A stretch of 10,058 nucleotides of DNA. Origin: CAZVWH01 sp964631175. GTDB taxonomy: Bacteria > Planctomycetota > Phycisphaerae > Sedimentisphaerales > Anaerobacaceae. Below are positions 1-5,808 of this stretch, piece after piece. The notes beneath the pieces are model-generated. The model saw nothing but the letters and a program-made list of their open reading frames with translations, was not told where the DNA came from and searched no databases. The stretch spans positions 1 through 10,058 of the forward strand of contig CAZVWH010000101.1 in assembly GCA_964631175.1 (NCBI GenBank), given 5' to 3'. A program made the position numbers and the translations under genes. The number at the start of each line of letters is the position of its first letter. Positions within the stretch are counted from its first letter, which is position 1.

Positions 1-20
1 CGTAGCACGAGGTCTGTGCC

Positions 21-185
21 CGCAAGCTCGAAGGATTCCTCGACCACAAAACTGCGTAAAATTGTTGCTCGTATTGCGTATCGCGTCGTGCGACCCTGTC
101 TTTTTCCCCTACCCTTTTCTCGTCCTTCGTATTTCATCCGTCGTCCGTCCTCCGTCTTTCTTCTTTGTTGATTGCGGGTTTTTTT
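21..185. repeat. imperfect direct repeat, copy A
   Basis: This copy starts with CGCAAGCTCGAAGG and contains GCTCGTATTGCGTATCGCGT followed by a pyrimidine-rich stretch (TCCGTCGTCCGTCCTCCGTC). It ends near TTGCGGGTTTTTTT. The same order of blocks recurs at 394-587 with scattered substitutions. It looks like a dispersed spacer repeat rather than coding DNA. Confidence 0.6.
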
Positions 186-245
186 GTTTTCACGTTCTGC
201 AGGGTTTTATTTATTCCACGATTCATTGCAATGTATAGTTATAAA

Positions 246-275
246 ATAGTCTTTTTGATTAATCGAAAAGACTAT
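246..275. repeat. 30-bp near-perfect palindrome
   Basis: The outer arms ATAGTCTTTT (246-255) and AAAAGACTAT (266-275) are exact reverse complements. The centre contains the perfect palindrome GATTAATC (257-264), and only the T256/G265 pair is mismatched. With no loop it suits a dimeric protein-binding site or a recombination site better than an RNA terminator. No gene lies close enough to assign an operator function. Confidence 0.65.
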
Positions 276-393
276 GTACGTAATACAACCATATCATATT
301 TACGCTCACTCATAACTTCACAACGGACTACTCATCCGAATAACGATGGGTGGCAGCCTTATCCCTTAGGGATGGTGTTATTCCAAAAGGGCT

Positions 394-587
394 CGCAAGC
401 TTGAAGGCTTCTTAGACCACAAATCGGCGTAAACTTGTAGTGAGCGCAGCCGAACTAATCGTCGCTCGTATTGCGTATTGCGTATCGCGTCCTGCGACTA
501 TCGTCTTTTTCCTTGTTCCTTTTTCTCGTCCTTTGTCTTTCATCCCTCGTCCGTCTTCTGTCTTCTTCGTCACGTGCGGGATTTTTC
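394..587. repeat. imperfect direct repeat, copy B
   Basis: This is the second copy of the repeat at 21-185, in the same orientation. It starts CGCAAGCTTGAAGG and has GCTCGTATTGCGTATTGCGT, the pyrimidine tract with CTCGTCCGTCTTCTGTC, and ends near GTGCGGGATTTTT. It has about 30 extra bases after the first 35 and one extra unit of a small GCGTATT tandem. A related pyrimidine tract is at 5363-5412. Confidence 0.6.
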
Positions 588-854
588 TTTCGCAGTTTAC
601 TTTTTTTCACATCTTGTAGTATAAAATCTAATTGTATTTGTTGTCCTTAAGTATTAATATTGCTTGAGCTTATTTACTTAAAACAAATTAGGGAAACAGC
701 GAAATGGCGGAGAAAAGAATTGAAAAATAGCAAGACAACAGCTAAGCAAATTCGTCCAGAGATATACCTATGATGTATCATTATAAGTTGGAAAAGTTTT
801 GAATTTGTTTATGATTTTTAATAAATCTTCATCTTATTGACGAAGTAATAAGTT

Positions 855-1472
855 ATGAATGATGTAGAGATTAGAAAAAACTTCCATAGGAAGAGACTGC
901 GATGGCAACATGCTCAAAAAGATACGCTTGTGATTGATGAGCTTGGCTTAAATCATGGGAAATGTCGAGCAGATATTGCCGTAGTCAATGGACAGTTCGT
1001 TGGCTATGAAATTAAGAGCAACAATGATTCACTCCGCAGGCTTGAGGAACAAGTTAAATCATATAATGCAGTTTTTGATAAAGTTTCCATAATTGTAGGT
1101 GACCGTTATATCAAATCTATTCAAAACTATATCCCAGAATGGTGGGGAATAATAGTGTCTATTAAAGGCTCAAGAGGCGCTGTCAATTTTAATATAGTCC
1201 GCAAGGCTCAGATGAATAAGAACATCGACCCAATATCCATAGCACAATTATTATGGCGTGATGAAGCAGTAGAAATTTTATTCTCCCAAAAACTACCACC
1301 AAAAATTCTTCGCCAACCTCGCGATGTTTTGTATGAACAATTAGCAATCTTTCTTACTGCTAATGAACTACGAAAAATTGTTAGAGACTACTTGAAGAAG
1401 CGTAGAAACTGGCGATGTCCCGAGTTACCTTCACAATGTGATGATTTGTACCAACCTGTATCCACTTTGTAG
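855..1472 (+). CDS. sce7726-family protein, PD-(D/E)XK nuclease-like
   Basis: A 205-residue soluble protein that I recognise as the sce7726 family. The N-terminal half has the pattern of the PD-(D/E)XK nuclease fold: E29 in DELGL, D40 in CRADIAVVNG, E52 and K54 in GYEIKS, and Q66 in RLEEQVKSYN. A conserved IPEWWGI block follows at 93-99. The C-terminal part is helical and basic, with the family-like KKRRNW near residue 182. The start MNDVEIR at 855 matches the usual family N terminus; upstream there is no clear Shine-Dalgarno, only GACGAAG. The last 92 bp overlap the 3' end of the convergent beta-family gene. Nuclease activity is inferred from the motif; the biological role of the family is unknown to me. 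The gene is probably part of the accessory module with the three minus-strand genes. Confidence 0.85.
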   Translation: MNDVEIRKNFHRKRLRWQHAQKDTLVIDELGLNHGKCRADIAVVNGQFVGYEIKSNNDSLRRLEEQVKSYNAVFDKVSIIVGDRYIKSIQNYIPEWWGIIVSIKGSRGAVNFNIVRKAQMNKNIDPISIAQLLWRDEAVEILFSQKLPPKILRQPRDVLYEQLAIFLTANELRKIVRDYLKKRRNWRCPELPSQCDDLYQPVSTL

Positions 1473-2481
1473 GGTTGCCAGTTTTAGCGTTCTTATCTGC
1501 ACATGTCTGGATATAATCATCTCCCCATGAAAAGGTAGGTCCGTAATAATAACGAGAAGTCAAAACATTTTGGCTAAGTTCATGATATTGTTCATAACCG
1601 TAATCTCTAATGTTGTCACCTTTTACAATATACCAGCGGTCATCAATAGTATACCTTATTGTTGCAGAAGGTTTTACGATTCTCCAATCAAGTTCAAGTT
1701 CTTTAGGATGATTTATGGCATAATCGCCAAAAGCAGGTAGTTGTAAATTTGCTTTTCTTAGAGCGTTAACTAATGCCTTATATAATTGCCATTCATAGCG
1801 AGGAACAGCTTCCCCTCTTTTTTTGATACTACCCATTGATTCCGGAAAAGAGGTTCCCAAAAGAGTAAATGTTCTCCAATTGTTTAAATAAGGCAATTTA
1901 GTTACAATATCTTTAATTATCTTTACGAATCCTTCAAGAGGAACAAAATTTGGCGCACCTAAATCTAAAATAAAATCACATTCCGTAGGTTGAATTTCTA
2001 ATGTTGACAATAACGAGTCTACTTCTGCTTCAAATGTACTATTCACAGCCTGCTCTATTATTATTCTCAGGCAAACACCATTTTTATCTTTGGCCATAAT
2101 AGCTTTAATTTCTTGCTGATATTCTGCATCCATGAGGAGGCTTGTTACTGGTATAGCTTTACAATCCAACGCTCGAAGTTCATCAAACACGAAGCTAATT
2201 GGATGATCTCCGTTTGCCATTCGTTCGGTATCTTTGATCAGGCGCAAGTCTACCAAACAGGGTAATTTTCCCCAGTTATTACGAACTCGTTTTGCAAAAG
2301 GAGCCAATAGTTCATTTATTGTTTTCTTTTCTTTTCTCGTTGCAAAATCATATCCCTTCCCTGGGGCTTCTATTATCGGCGTAAATTCACGTTTTATCGT
2401 ATCGGGTAATTGTGATACGGCCTTATATTCCCCAAGTTTCCATCGAAGGCATGGTATATAGTGAGTATGATTAAAGCTCAT
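1381..2481 (-). CDS. beta family protein (PF14350-like)
   Basis: A protein of about 366 residues that I recognise as the 'beta family protein' group. The evidence is the N terminus HYIPCLRWKLGEYKAV followed by FTPIIEAP, and the C-terminal WIQVGTNHHI block. The function is not established; no enzyme motif, signal peptide or membrane segment is visible. Relatives are commonly found beside sce7726-type proteins, as here, which suggests a shared function. Two adjacent ATG codons exist (2484 and 2481). The Shine-Dalgarno AGGAG lies 6 nt before the second and only 3 nt before the first, so 2481 is preferred. It is the third gene of a minus-strand operon, about 14 bp after the XRE-ImmA gene. Its last 29 codons, including the NHH motif, lie opposite the end of the sce7726 gene, and no terminator is visible. 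Confidence 0.82.
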   Translation of the reverse strand: MSFNHTHYIPCLRWKLGEYKAVSQLPDTIKREFTPIIEAPGKGYDFATRKEKKTINELLAPFAKRVRNNWGKLPCLVDLRLIKDTERMANGDHPISFVFDELRALDCKAIPVTSLLMDAEYQQEIKAIMAKDKNGVCLRIIIEQAVNSTFEAEVDSLLSTLEIQPTECDFILDLGAPNFVPLEGFVKIIKDIVTKLPYLNNWRTFTLLGTSFPESMGSIKKRGEAVPRYEWQLYKALVNALRKANLQLPAFGDYAINHPKELELDWRIVKPSATIRYTIDDRWYIVKGDNIRDYGYEQYHELSQNVLTSRYYYGPTFSWGDDYIQTCADKNAKTGNPTKWIQVGTNHHIVKVTRDIASFYASSSSL

Positions 2482-2495
2482 CATATTCTCCTATG

Positions 2496-3785
2496 TTAAA
2501 AAAAGCAGACATCTGGAAACAACTTTCTTGCTTCACCCTGTCCGACCATATTTGCCAGAATCGTATAATTTTTTGCTTCTCTTCTTATCTTCCCTGCAAC
2601 TATTGCCGGATGAATGCCTATTTCTCGTGCGAAATCTTTGATGGAATCTTCGCTTCTTAAATAACGAGCCAAAGCAATATTCCATTTGTCTTCAGGTACA
2701 AGGATTTCACCCGCCTGTTCATCTGCTTCTTTTTCAATGTCCTCAGCTTCAACATCGAGGTCGTCAAGTATACTTTCTATATTCCCCTTGTGTAGGTGCT
2801 TAATTATATGAATAAGCTCATGGAAAAGAACAAACCAGAAATTATCAAGCCTGTCATAACGCAGGGTTAGCCCAATTACTGGTGAATCATCAGGAAGCAA
2901 AAATGCAGCCCCATCTAGATGCGTTTGCGGGAGATGCGGTTCAATAACTAAACGAATCCCGAAATTCTGAAGGTAGTCAATGGCTTTTTGGGGGCCATTT
3001 TTTTCGATACTTATATGAGCAAGTTCACTCAGCCACTCATTAGTAATTGCTTTCTGTTTGTATTTGCTTGCTACTTCCTTCTCTTTTGCGAGGCCTATAA
3101 TCCGACATTGCCACGCAAGAAGGGCATACCAATCTACTATACCTCCTGAACGCACACGTTGGCGTGCAAACGCTTGGACAGGACTATCAAGAGAACTTTT
3201 CACAAATTCCCTGACAAGTTCTTCGGCATTGGCTATAGCCGCATCCAAAGAGCCGGGGGATTCCTTAAACCAATTGCGTCGAAACATTTCCTTAATCGGG
3301 AACTGATCCCATGCTAAATCATCTTTATCTGTATCAAAAGGTCTTTGCGATGTCTCTCCGAATTCGGCAACTTCGCTTATGTTTAGGCCAAGTGCATTTG
3401 CTACTTCAATAAGTCGGTGCAAATTCGCAGAAGCATATTCTTCCGCTTCATACCTTTGAATCTGCTGCTCCTTCCAACCGATAGTCTCTGCGAGTTGGCG
3501 CTGTGAAAGCCCTTTTGCAATACGTGCTCTGATAAGAATACGTGGCAACTCTTTCAAGCTTGGCGCTTTTAGTATCTCAATAGTTCCAGATTTTAATGCT
3601 TCATATTCATGAAGTTGCGCAGAAAGATTTTCGTACTCACTACGTAGTGCCTCAAGTTCTGCTTTCGCCAGAATTTTCGACTTTGCTTGCCCAGTAGCCG
3701 CTTTGATGTCAAAAGTGTCAATTGTTTTCTTGAGTTTTTCTATTTGCTTACTTGTGATTCTATATTGCCTCTCATTTGTTATCAT
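2496..3785 (-). CDS. XRE-family HTH regulator fused to ImmA/IrrE metallopeptidase
   Basis: A 429-residue two-domain protein. Residues 10-68 are a charged helical, probably coiled-coil segment. Residues about 79-141 form an XRE helix-turn-helix (GLSQRQLAETIG, then QQIQRYEAEEY). The C-terminal half is an ImmA/IrrE (COG2856-type) zinc peptidase: HELIH at 322-326 gives two zinc ligands and the catalytic glutamate, and EKEADEQAGEILVP from 351 supplies the probable third ligand, E353. In this family, cleavage of a repressor or of itself relieves repression in mobile elements and toxin-antitoxin loci. I infer that it controls its own operon through the palindrome at 4252-4271. Start: an in-frame TTG exists at 3806, but ATG 3785 follows a good purine-rich site (GGAAGAGG, 8 nt spacing) and is preferred. 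It lies 17 bp after the DUF6932 gene. Confidence 0.9.
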   Translation of the reverse strand: MITNERQYRITSKQIEKLKKTIDTFDIKAATGQAKSKILAKAELEALRSEYENLSAQLHEYEALKSGTIEILKAPSLKELPRILIRARIAKGLSQRQLAETIGWKEQQIQRYEAEEYASANLHRLIEVANALGLNISEVAEFGETSQRPFDTDKDDLAWDQFPIKEMFRRNWFKESPGSLDAAIANAEELVREFVKSSLDSPVQAFARQRVRSGGIVDWYALLAWQCRIIGLAKEKEVASKYKQKAITNEWLSELAHISIEKNGPQKAIDYLQNFGIRLVIEPHLPQTHLDGAAFLLPDDSPVIGLTLRYDRLDNFWFVLFHELIHIIKHLHKGNIESILDDLDVEAEDIEKEADEQAGEILVPEDKWNIALARYLRSEDSIKDFAREIGIHPAIVAGKIRREAKNYTILANMVGQGEARKLFPDVCFF

Positions 3786-3802
3786 AATAATATCCTCTTC
3801 CT

Positions 3803-4249
3803 TCAAATTTTAGAAAAACTTACACAAATAATACCTTTAGCTTTTCCTGTAAACTTATCGATTTGGAAAAAATCAAAAAAGAAGTTCTTGCCATTTGCAA
3901 GAAAACCGACCGGAAAGAATTCTCCATGGAAGAACTCTTTCTGTTTTTTGCGTCCATCAGAAAAATCAAGGAAAACAGGATCTAATTTTGTAATGTCTAC
4001 TCCAATAGGATCCCAACAAACATCTAAATCAGCGGGTATGGGCTTTTCCGTAACAAAACTGCCGTCAAGAAAGATTTTTCGGCATCCAGCTTTACGCAGA
4101 GCTAATACGCCTTTTCTAAATCCTGAGAAGAGATATTTTCGATGGTCAGATATAGCAAATCGTTTTTCGATCTCTTCAAGTGTTGCAACATGTACCCCGA
4201 GAGGTAAAACATTCCAAGGTCCTCCAATGTCTACGAAATTAGGTATCAT
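3803..4249 (-). CDS. DUF6932 family, nucleotidyltransferase-like protein
   Basis: A 148-residue protein recognised as the DUF6932 type. The evidence is MIPNF at the start, LPLGVHVAT at 15-23, the signature FLDGSFVTEKPIPADLDV at 60-77, and FDFFQIDKFTGKAKGI near the end. The GS (63-64) followed ten residues later by D74-x-D76, with a later acidic residue in a hydrophobic strand (D126), is the pattern of the pol-beta-type nucleotidyltransferase fold seen in small toxin-antitoxin NTases. Activity is inferred, not known. The start is ATG 4249; a GTG two codons upstream overlaps the promoter region and is unlikely. There is no Shine-Dalgarno because the ATG lies about where transcription should begin, so the mRNA is probably leaderless. 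It is the first gene of the minus-strand operon with the XRE-ImmA gene. Confidence 0.82.
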   Translation of the reverse strand: MIPNFVDIGGPWNVLPLGVHVATLEEIEKRFAISDHRKYLFSGFRKGVLALRKAGCRKIFLDGSFVTEKPIPADLDVCWDPIGVDITKLDPVFLDFSDGRKKQKEFFHGEFFPVGFLANGKNFFFDFFQIDKFTGKAKGIICVSFSKI

Positions 4250-4285
4250 ACACACAACTATATTGTTGTGTTAACATACAGTCAA
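4250..4285 (-). promoter_or_regulatory. sigma70-type promoter giving a leaderless transcript
   Basis: On the minus strand, TTGACT (4285-4280) and TATAGT (4262-4257) are separated by exactly 17 bp, each with five of six consensus bases. Seven bases separate the -10 from ATG 4249, so transcription should start on or one base before the start codon. It drives the DUF6932 / XRE-ImmA / beta operon. Confidence 0.75.
4252..4271. promoter_or_regulatory. palindromic operator over the -10 element
   Basis: Exact 7-bp arms ACACAAC (4252-4258) and GTTGTGT (4265-4271) flank a 6-bp centre. The site covers the -10 hexamer and part of the spacer, so a bound dimer would block RNA polymerase. The XRE domain of the protein encoded at 2496-3785 is the obvious candidate ligand (inference). 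Confidence 0.65.
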
Positions 4286-4413
4286 GAGGAGATAGTTTTT
4301 TATTTTAACGACGGTTTATTTTTGAATTGCCTTTTGTTGTAAGCAGCACATTTGAAATGGTTTAGACCGTGATAAAGGTACAAACACTAATCCGTGGAGA
4401 AAACAGCCTCATG

Positions 4414-4497
4414 CTATATATTTTTGGGAAGGTTCAAAACTGCATACTCTCCATGATACTTCTTAGCGGCTGCATCGTAGGCCTTTGCTGCGTCTAA
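4414..4497 (-). pseudogene. remnant of an AP2-domain C terminus (distal tail)
   Basis: The minus strand reads DAAKAYDAAAKKYHGEYAVL then NLPKNI and a TAG stop at 4414-4416. This is the last 26 residues of an AP2 domain, clearly homologous to the end of the HNH-AP2 protein at 4715-5350 but with a different tail (NLPKNI instead of NFPEISRWC). Directly upstream an in-frame stop (4498-4500) and spacer sequence replace the rest of the gene. It is a 3' fragment of a paralogue. Confidence 0.7.
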
Positions 4498-4595
4498 TTA
4501 GTCGTTTGTCATTAGTTGTTGGTCGTTAGCTTTTAGTCGGTCGTCTAAATACTATTCACCTAACACCATCGACTTATTTCTGGAAAATTAAGAAC
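4487..4595. repeat. exact 109-bp direct repeat, copy 1
   Basis: Identical base for base to 4642-4750, with a period of 155 bp. It consists of GCTGCGTCT, a T/G-rich spacer with GTCGTTTGTCATTAG, and the last 36 bp of an AP2 coding end on the minus strand. Confidence 0.9.
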
Positions 4596-4649
4596 AGCGA
4601 AATCGCGGTGATATTTTTTCGCGGCTTCGTCGTAGGTCTTCGCTGCGTC
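4560..4649 (-). pseudogene. remnant of an AP2-domain C terminus (middle tail)
   Basis: The minus strand reads DAAKTYDEAAKKYHRDFAVL, then NFPEISRWC and a TAG stop at 4560-4562: 29 residues matching the end of the intact HNH-AP2 gene. It begins at the same codon as the distal remnant and is preceded by the same in-frame stop and spacer. Its last 36 bp are identical to the intact gene, while the 54 bp before them differ at about 18 positions, mostly third codon positions. This is a mosaic of two paralogues and not a fresh duplication. Confidence 0.72.
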
Positions 4650-4750
4650 TAATTAGTCGTTTGTCATTAGTTGTTGGTCGTTAGCTTTTAGTCGGTCGTC
4701 TAAATACTATTCACCTAACACCATCGACTTATTTCTGGAAAATTAAGAAC
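4642..4750. repeat. exact 109-bp direct repeat, copy 2
   Basis: Second copy of the repeat at 4487-4595. Its right part is the 3' end and stop codon (4715-4717) of the intact HNH-AP2 gene, and its left part is the spacer and the first bases of the middle remnant. Confidence 0.9.
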
Positions 4751-5350
4751 TGCGAAATCACAGTGGTACTTTTTAGCAGCAATATCATAAGCCTTAGCAG
4801 CCTTTATCTCATCTTTGAACGAGCCGAGATAAATCCGTTTGCCGTTGACACGTATCCGGGCACGCCAACATCTTCCGCTATTGGCGGATATAAAATCAAC
4901 GCCTTTGTATTTTGAGCGGCTGGGCCTTTTAAATTTTCGTCTGTGCCAAACGTTCTGCTTTCGCGTGGCGATACGCAAGTTGGCCTTTCGATTATCTAAG
5001 CCATTGTGATTTATGTGGTCGCAGAAACAGCCGGGCGGGACATCAATGGCTAAGCCATCAATAACTAAATGATGCATACGCAGATTTTTTCGAGGCGCAT
5101 TCCTGCCGTTCGTCAATGAATGCACAGCGTAATAAGTACGGATACTTTTATTGACGTGCCATTTGTATTTTCGCAGACGCTCGTAATCTTCTGGGTCAAC
5201 GATGGCGTTCTTTCCCTGCGTCAGCGGAATTCGGCGAAAGGGATAGCCGAACCGAATCCGCCGATACAAAAGTGCGATAGTAACTAAAGGCCGATCCAGC
5301 CAAGTCGGGATATGAATAAGAACGTCGATTGGATTCGACAAGCTCACCAC
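4715..5350 (-). CDS. free-standing HNH endonuclease with C-terminal AP2 DNA-binding domain
   Basis: A 211-residue homing-type endonuclease. Residues 20-65 hold the family N-terminal region (LLYRRIRFGYPFRRIPLTQG, then AIVDPEDYERLRKYKW). The HNH nuclease core runs from MHH (92-94) through CDHINHNGLDN (110-120) to NLRIAT (124-129), with H94, D111/H112, N116 and N120 as likely metal or catalytic positions. An AP2 domain at about 147-206 (SKYKGV, WRARIRVNGKRIYLGSF, AAKAYDIAAKKY) gives sequence-specific DNA binding. Such proteins cut DNA and spread as selfish genes. The start is GTG 5350 or 5347, both after GGAAGGG, but this start lies in a dispersed repeat motif, so an internal start such as TTG at codon 28 is possible. 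It is a single gene with two broken paralogue tails downstream. Confidence 0.88.
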   Translation of the reverse strand: MVSLSNPIDVLIHIPTWLDRPLVTIALLYRRIRFGYPFRRIPLTQGKNAIVDPEDYERLRKYKWHVNKSIRTYYAVHSLTNGRNAPRKNLRMHHLVIDGLAIDVPPGCFCDHINHNGLDNRKANLRIATRKQNVWHRRKFKRPSRSKYKGVDFISANSGRCWRARIRVNGKRIYLGSFKDEIKAAKAYDIAAKKYHCDFAVLNFPEISRWC

Positions 5351-5362
5351 AGGGATTTCCCT

Positions 5363-5412
5363 TCCGTCGCTTCTGTCCTCCGTCGTCCGTCCTCTGTCTT
5401 CTGTCCCCCTCC
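5363..5412. repeat. pyrimidine-rich CGTCCGTC tract
   Basis: TCCGTCGTCCGTCCTCTGTC and its surroundings match the pyrimidine parts of the repeats at 21-185 and 394-587. It is a dispersed low-complexity spacer, immediately upstream of the HNH-AP2 start. Confidence 0.5.
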
Positions 5413-5570
5413 TATAATTGGGCGAACCTGCACGTTTGATGCGAAAAATCGTGGGAAAATAAAAAAAGCTGGTAGTGTAAGTGACCGGCTGCGAAGAAAT
5501 TAAAAAATTTTTAAAAATTCGGATTTTTGTTTCAAACTACCTGCGTATTTGGTTGAAAAACACAGTGATA

Positions 5571-5721
5571 ATACCAGTTGCATTAAATTACTGCGCTTCG
5601 TGCGTTTGGCACAGATGGATGGCAGCCTCAAGCGCAGCGCCCCGCCTGAGCTTGTCGAAGGCTTGGGGATGGCTTGCCGGCCTTTATGCAAATCGCAACA
5701 TTTGTTAATTACAATTGCTAT
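5571..5721. mobile_element. MITE-like element A (151 bp)
   Basis: Starts ATACCAGTTGC and ends ACAATTGCTAT, imperfect terminal inverted repeats. The ends match those of element B at 5809-5940 at most positions, and the inner left end is also similar (TTAAATTACTGCG versus TTAATTTCAGCG). It has no coding capacity. The dispersed motif CCTGAGCTTGTCGAAGG (5645-5661) sits inside it. Confidence 0.5.
5645..5661. repeat. dispersed CCTGAGCTTGTCGAAGG motif
   Basis: A 17-bp motif with CCT/AGG ends that is familiar as a scattered intergenic repeat in many bacterial genomes. A related form in the opposite orientation (TTCGACAAGCTCA) lies at 5334-5346, in the start region of the HNH-AP2 gene. Confidence 0.45.
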
Positions 5722-5743
5722 AATATAATCGAATGATTTTTAG

Positions 5744-5779
5744 CTATTAGCAGTTTCTGCTAAAAGAAACTGCTAATAG
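5744..5779. repeat. hairpin with perfect 15-bp stem
   Basis: CTATTAGCAGTTTCT (5744-5758) and AGAAACTGCTAATAG (5765-5779) are exact reverse complements around a 6-base loop. Neither side has the run of T residues expected of an intrinsic terminator. It stands between the two MITE-like elements. Confidence 0.75.
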
Positions 5780-5808
5780 ATTTCGATGTATTTTTATATG
5801 TTAGTGTA

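Larger units (their letters stand above)
1..854. other. gene-free, repeat-rich left flank
   Basis: No convincing gene was found here on either strand. A 79-codon open frame at 165-404 (+) has no recognisable motif and runs across repeat sequence, so it is not called. The stretch holds two imperfect direct repeats (21-185 and 394-587), a 30-bp palindrome between them (246-275), and a small hairpin with arms ATCCCT/AGGGAT at 361-373. From about 590 to 854 the DNA is AT-rich and unstructured and leads into the nuclease-like gene at 855. No strong promoter could be picked out; the best pair (TTGAAT at 799 with TAAATC at 822) is weak. Confidence 0.6.

Noticed and set aside
165..404. 79-codon open frame in the left flank
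   Set aside because: It overlaps a palindrome and both direct repeats, has no recognisable domain and no convincing ribosome-binding site.
1..587. CRISPR-like array from repeated CGTCCGTC and GCGTATT units
   Set aside because: Units are short, irregular and without uniform spacers, and no cas genes are present.
799..827. Promoter for the sce7726 gene (TTGAAT with TAAATC, 17 bp apart)
   Set aside because: The -10 matches only three of six bases in a very AT-rich stretch where such pairs arise by chance.
3687..4274. 195-codon open frame on the plus strand
   Set aside because: It runs antisense over the DUF6932 gene and the start of the XRE-ImmA gene; those have clear family motifs and this has none.
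4414..4800. Diversity-generating retroelement (template and variable repeats at the 3' end of a gene)
   Set aside because: Differences between the AP2 tails are spread over all bases and are mostly silent third positions, not adenine-specific, and no reverse transcriptase is in the window.
5481..5708. Small gene of 75 codons
   Set aside because: Most of it translates the MITE-like element and the CCTGAGCTTGTCGAAGG motif; no homologous pattern.
5744..5779. Intrinsic terminator
   Set aside because: The stem is followed by neither a T-run on the plus strand nor one on the minus strand.
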